In this document: positions 5,277-5,894 of the stretch, piece after piece
Layout of the letters: every line of letters starts with the position of its first letter
Numbering within the stretch: the first letter of the stretch is position 1
DNA from: CAYWJA01 sp964458485
GTDB lineage: Bacteria > Patescibacteriota > Gracilibacteria > UM-FILTER-43-11
NCBI GenBank assembly: GCA_964458485.1
Contig: CAYWJA010000051.1
Coordinates: 1-5,894 of the forward strand
Direction: 5' to 3'
Length of the DNA: 5,894 nt
Position numbers and translations under genes: made by a program
Notes under the pieces: model-generated
The model's input: the letters and a program-made list of their open reading frames with translations, nothing else
The model's database searches: none
Told to the model about the DNA's origin: nothing

Positions 5277-5402
5277 GGGAAGATTTTGTTTTTGATGTTC
5301 GAAATATAAAATTATCTATCCATTTGGGCTTATCATTTTAAACGCAAAAAATTTTTTTTCAAATGGTTTGGATTGACGTAAAGAAAGCGAAGTGGTGATG
5401 AT

Positions 5403-5411
5403 TTATACACA
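5403..5411 (+). promoter_or_regulatory. DnaA box (TTATACACA), probable dnaA autoregulatory site
   Basis: TTATACACA is an exact match to the consensus TTATNCACA. On the - strand the same bases read TGTGTATAA, overlapping a -10-like TATAAA. Bound DnaA could therefore block a dnaA promoter. The site is about 210 bases upstream of the dnaA start. Confidence 0.65.
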
Positions 5412-5421
5412 GTTAAGAAAA

Positions 5422-5437
5422 TGGCTTACATAAGCCA
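5422..5437. promoter_or_regulatory. 16-base palindrome upstream of dnaA
   Basis: TGGCTTA-CA-TAAGCCA is a perfect dyad with 7-bp arms, 10 bases from the DnaA box. It could be an operator for dnaA or part of the 3' end of the - strand HTH gene transcript. No known regulator is recognised. Confidence 0.4.
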
Positions 5438-5449
5438 AGTTTTACTTTT

Positions 5450-5489
5450 AAAAAAGAGTTGCTATATTTTTAAATGATTACAATATAGC
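5450..5489 (-). terminator. Intrinsic terminator of the tandem-HTH gene
   Basis: On the - strand GCTATATT (5489-5482) pairs perfectly with AATATAGC (5468-5461) around a 13-base loop. AACTC and six Us follow (5455-5450). It starts 2 bases after the TAA of the HTH gene. The stem is AT-rich and the U-tract is displaced by 5 bases, so efficiency is uncertain, but it would separate this gene from dnaA. Confidence 0.5.
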
Positions 5490-5490
5490 G

Positions 5491-5894
5491 TTAGGCTAAT
5501 TCTTCTCTGATAGCCGCTATTAATTCTGGAGAATAATGTTCAATAAACTTACTTTGTACATTCTTATATTCTTTAAACCATGTTGGATGCGCACCTCTAT
5601 GTTTATCAGCTTTTTCTTTTGCAATATAATAATCTATTCCTATATCTTTAGCTAAAGAACTGTTTGTTATCCATCCTTCAGGGGCTTCTTGCTGACTATC
5701 AATATCATCAGTTACTATTTTAATCAAAGCAGGGGAGTAATGTAATCGTACACCTCCTGACTTTCCCCAATATTCCTGAATCCATTTAGGATGAGTATCG
5801 CTATACTTACCTATAATGCTTGCAACATAAGACGGGCTTACTCCTATTTGTCTTGACATGCTAGTGATTGTTAACCATCCCTTTGGAGCGTCAG
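5491..5894 (-). CDS. Tandem helix-turn-helix repeat protein, 5' end outside the window
   Basis: The frame stays open to the window end. The ATG at 5859 falls inside the first repeat, so the real start is beyond 5894. At least 134 residues are visible. They hold two copies of a unit spaced 68 residues apart. Each reads AP-x-GW, a helix-turn-helix ('ITSMSRQIGVSPSYVASI' in the first copy, 'NSSLAKDIGIDYYIAKEK' in the second), then HP-x-W-x2-EY and HYSP-x-L. About 20 of 63 aligned positions are identical. The helices resemble MerR- or phage-type DNA-binding helices, so a sequence-specific DNA-binding role is likely but unproven. I recall similar repeats in patescibacterial proteins of unknown function. 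The final copy ends in 'REELA', then TAA. It is upstream of dnaA on the same strand, separated by a terminator. More repeats or a catalytic domain may lie upstream. Confidence 0.7.
   Translation of the reverse strand, partial: DAPKGWLTITSMSRQIGVSPSYVASIIGKYSDTHPKWIQEYWGKSGGVRLHYSPALIKIVTDDIDSQQEAPEGWITNSSLAKDIGIDYYIAKEKADKHRGAHPTWFKEYKNVQSKFIEHYSPELIAAIREELA

Larger units (their letters stand above)
5192..5490. other. dnaA leader/intergenic region; weak origin-of-replication candidate
   Basis: This 299-base gap has no gene. It holds, from the dnaA side, a heptamer-repeat element (5217-5276), an inverted repeat CCATTTG (5320-5326) / CAAATGG (5360-5366) around an A6T8 tract (5346-5359), one perfect DnaA box (5403-5411), a 16-base palindrome (5422-5437) and the terminator of the next gene. 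Position beside dnaA, AT-richness and a box fit an origin. A single box is far fewer than usual and I found no second good one, so a dnaA promoter region is the safer reading. No convincing -35/-10 pair was found for dnaA. GATAAT at about 5311-5316 and TATAAA at about 5402-5407, both on the - strand, are -10-like. Confidence 0.35.

Noticed and set aside
5391..5402. GGTGATGAT next to the DnaA box as a DnaA-trio
   Set aside because: The trio motif reads 3'-GAT-5' (TAG repeats 5' to 3'). These repeats run in the wrong direction on both strands.

Overview
The window is AT-rich bacterial chromosome. It carries a full-length dnaA, one tRNA-Leu and several small proteins typical of Candidate Phyla Radiation (Patescibacteria) genomes: a TrmB-like regulator, a CPxC zinc-ribbon protein, a DnaA with an N-terminal 'GLPLPIFLN' stretch, and tandem 'GW...HP.W..EY...HYSP.L' helix-turn-helix repeats. 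My best guess is a patescibacterium, perhaps near Peregrinibacteria or Gracilibacteria. This rests on remembered family resemblance, not on a search. All seven visible stops are TAA or TAG. No start has a Shine-Dalgarno sequence at normal spacing, and three starts are preceded by the same AATTAAT word.

Layout. 1-506: the end of an unrecognised + strand gene, possibly cut by the window edge. 507-619: a promoter. 620-1081: a small unrecognised + strand gene. 1083-1115: a hairpin between convergent genes. 1129-1890: a TrmB-like regulator on the - strand. 1891-2149: a divergent control region with an 18-bp palindrome next to the trmB-like start, a TTGACA promoter for the + strand gene, and a structured leader. 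2150-2830: a degenerate histidine-kinase-like protein. 2836-2865: a terminator hairpin shared with the convergent tRNA-Leu(GAG) at 2867-2956 (-). 2957-3307: the tRNA promoter, a near-consensus + promoter, and a roughly 200-nt segment that folds best as a - strand RNA ending in a U-tract. 3308-3646: a zinc-ribbon protein (+). 3649-3776: a perfect 28-bp inverted repeat filling the gap to dnaA. 3779-5191: dnaA (-). 5192-5490: dnaA leader with heptamer repeats, an A/T tract and one perfect DnaA box. 5491-5894: a partial tandem-HTH protein (-).

How it fits together. dnaA probably controls its own expression through the DnaA box, and the 299-bp leader is a possible but weak origin candidate. dnaA is bracketed on both sides by palindromic elements built of short tandem words. 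The TrmB-like regulator and the pseudo-kinase share a divergent control region and may be linked in regulation. The most interesting unexplained item is the candidate structured RNA at 3092-3297. It lies antisense to the probable 5' leader of the zinc-ribbon gene and just upstream of tRNA-Leu on the same strand.
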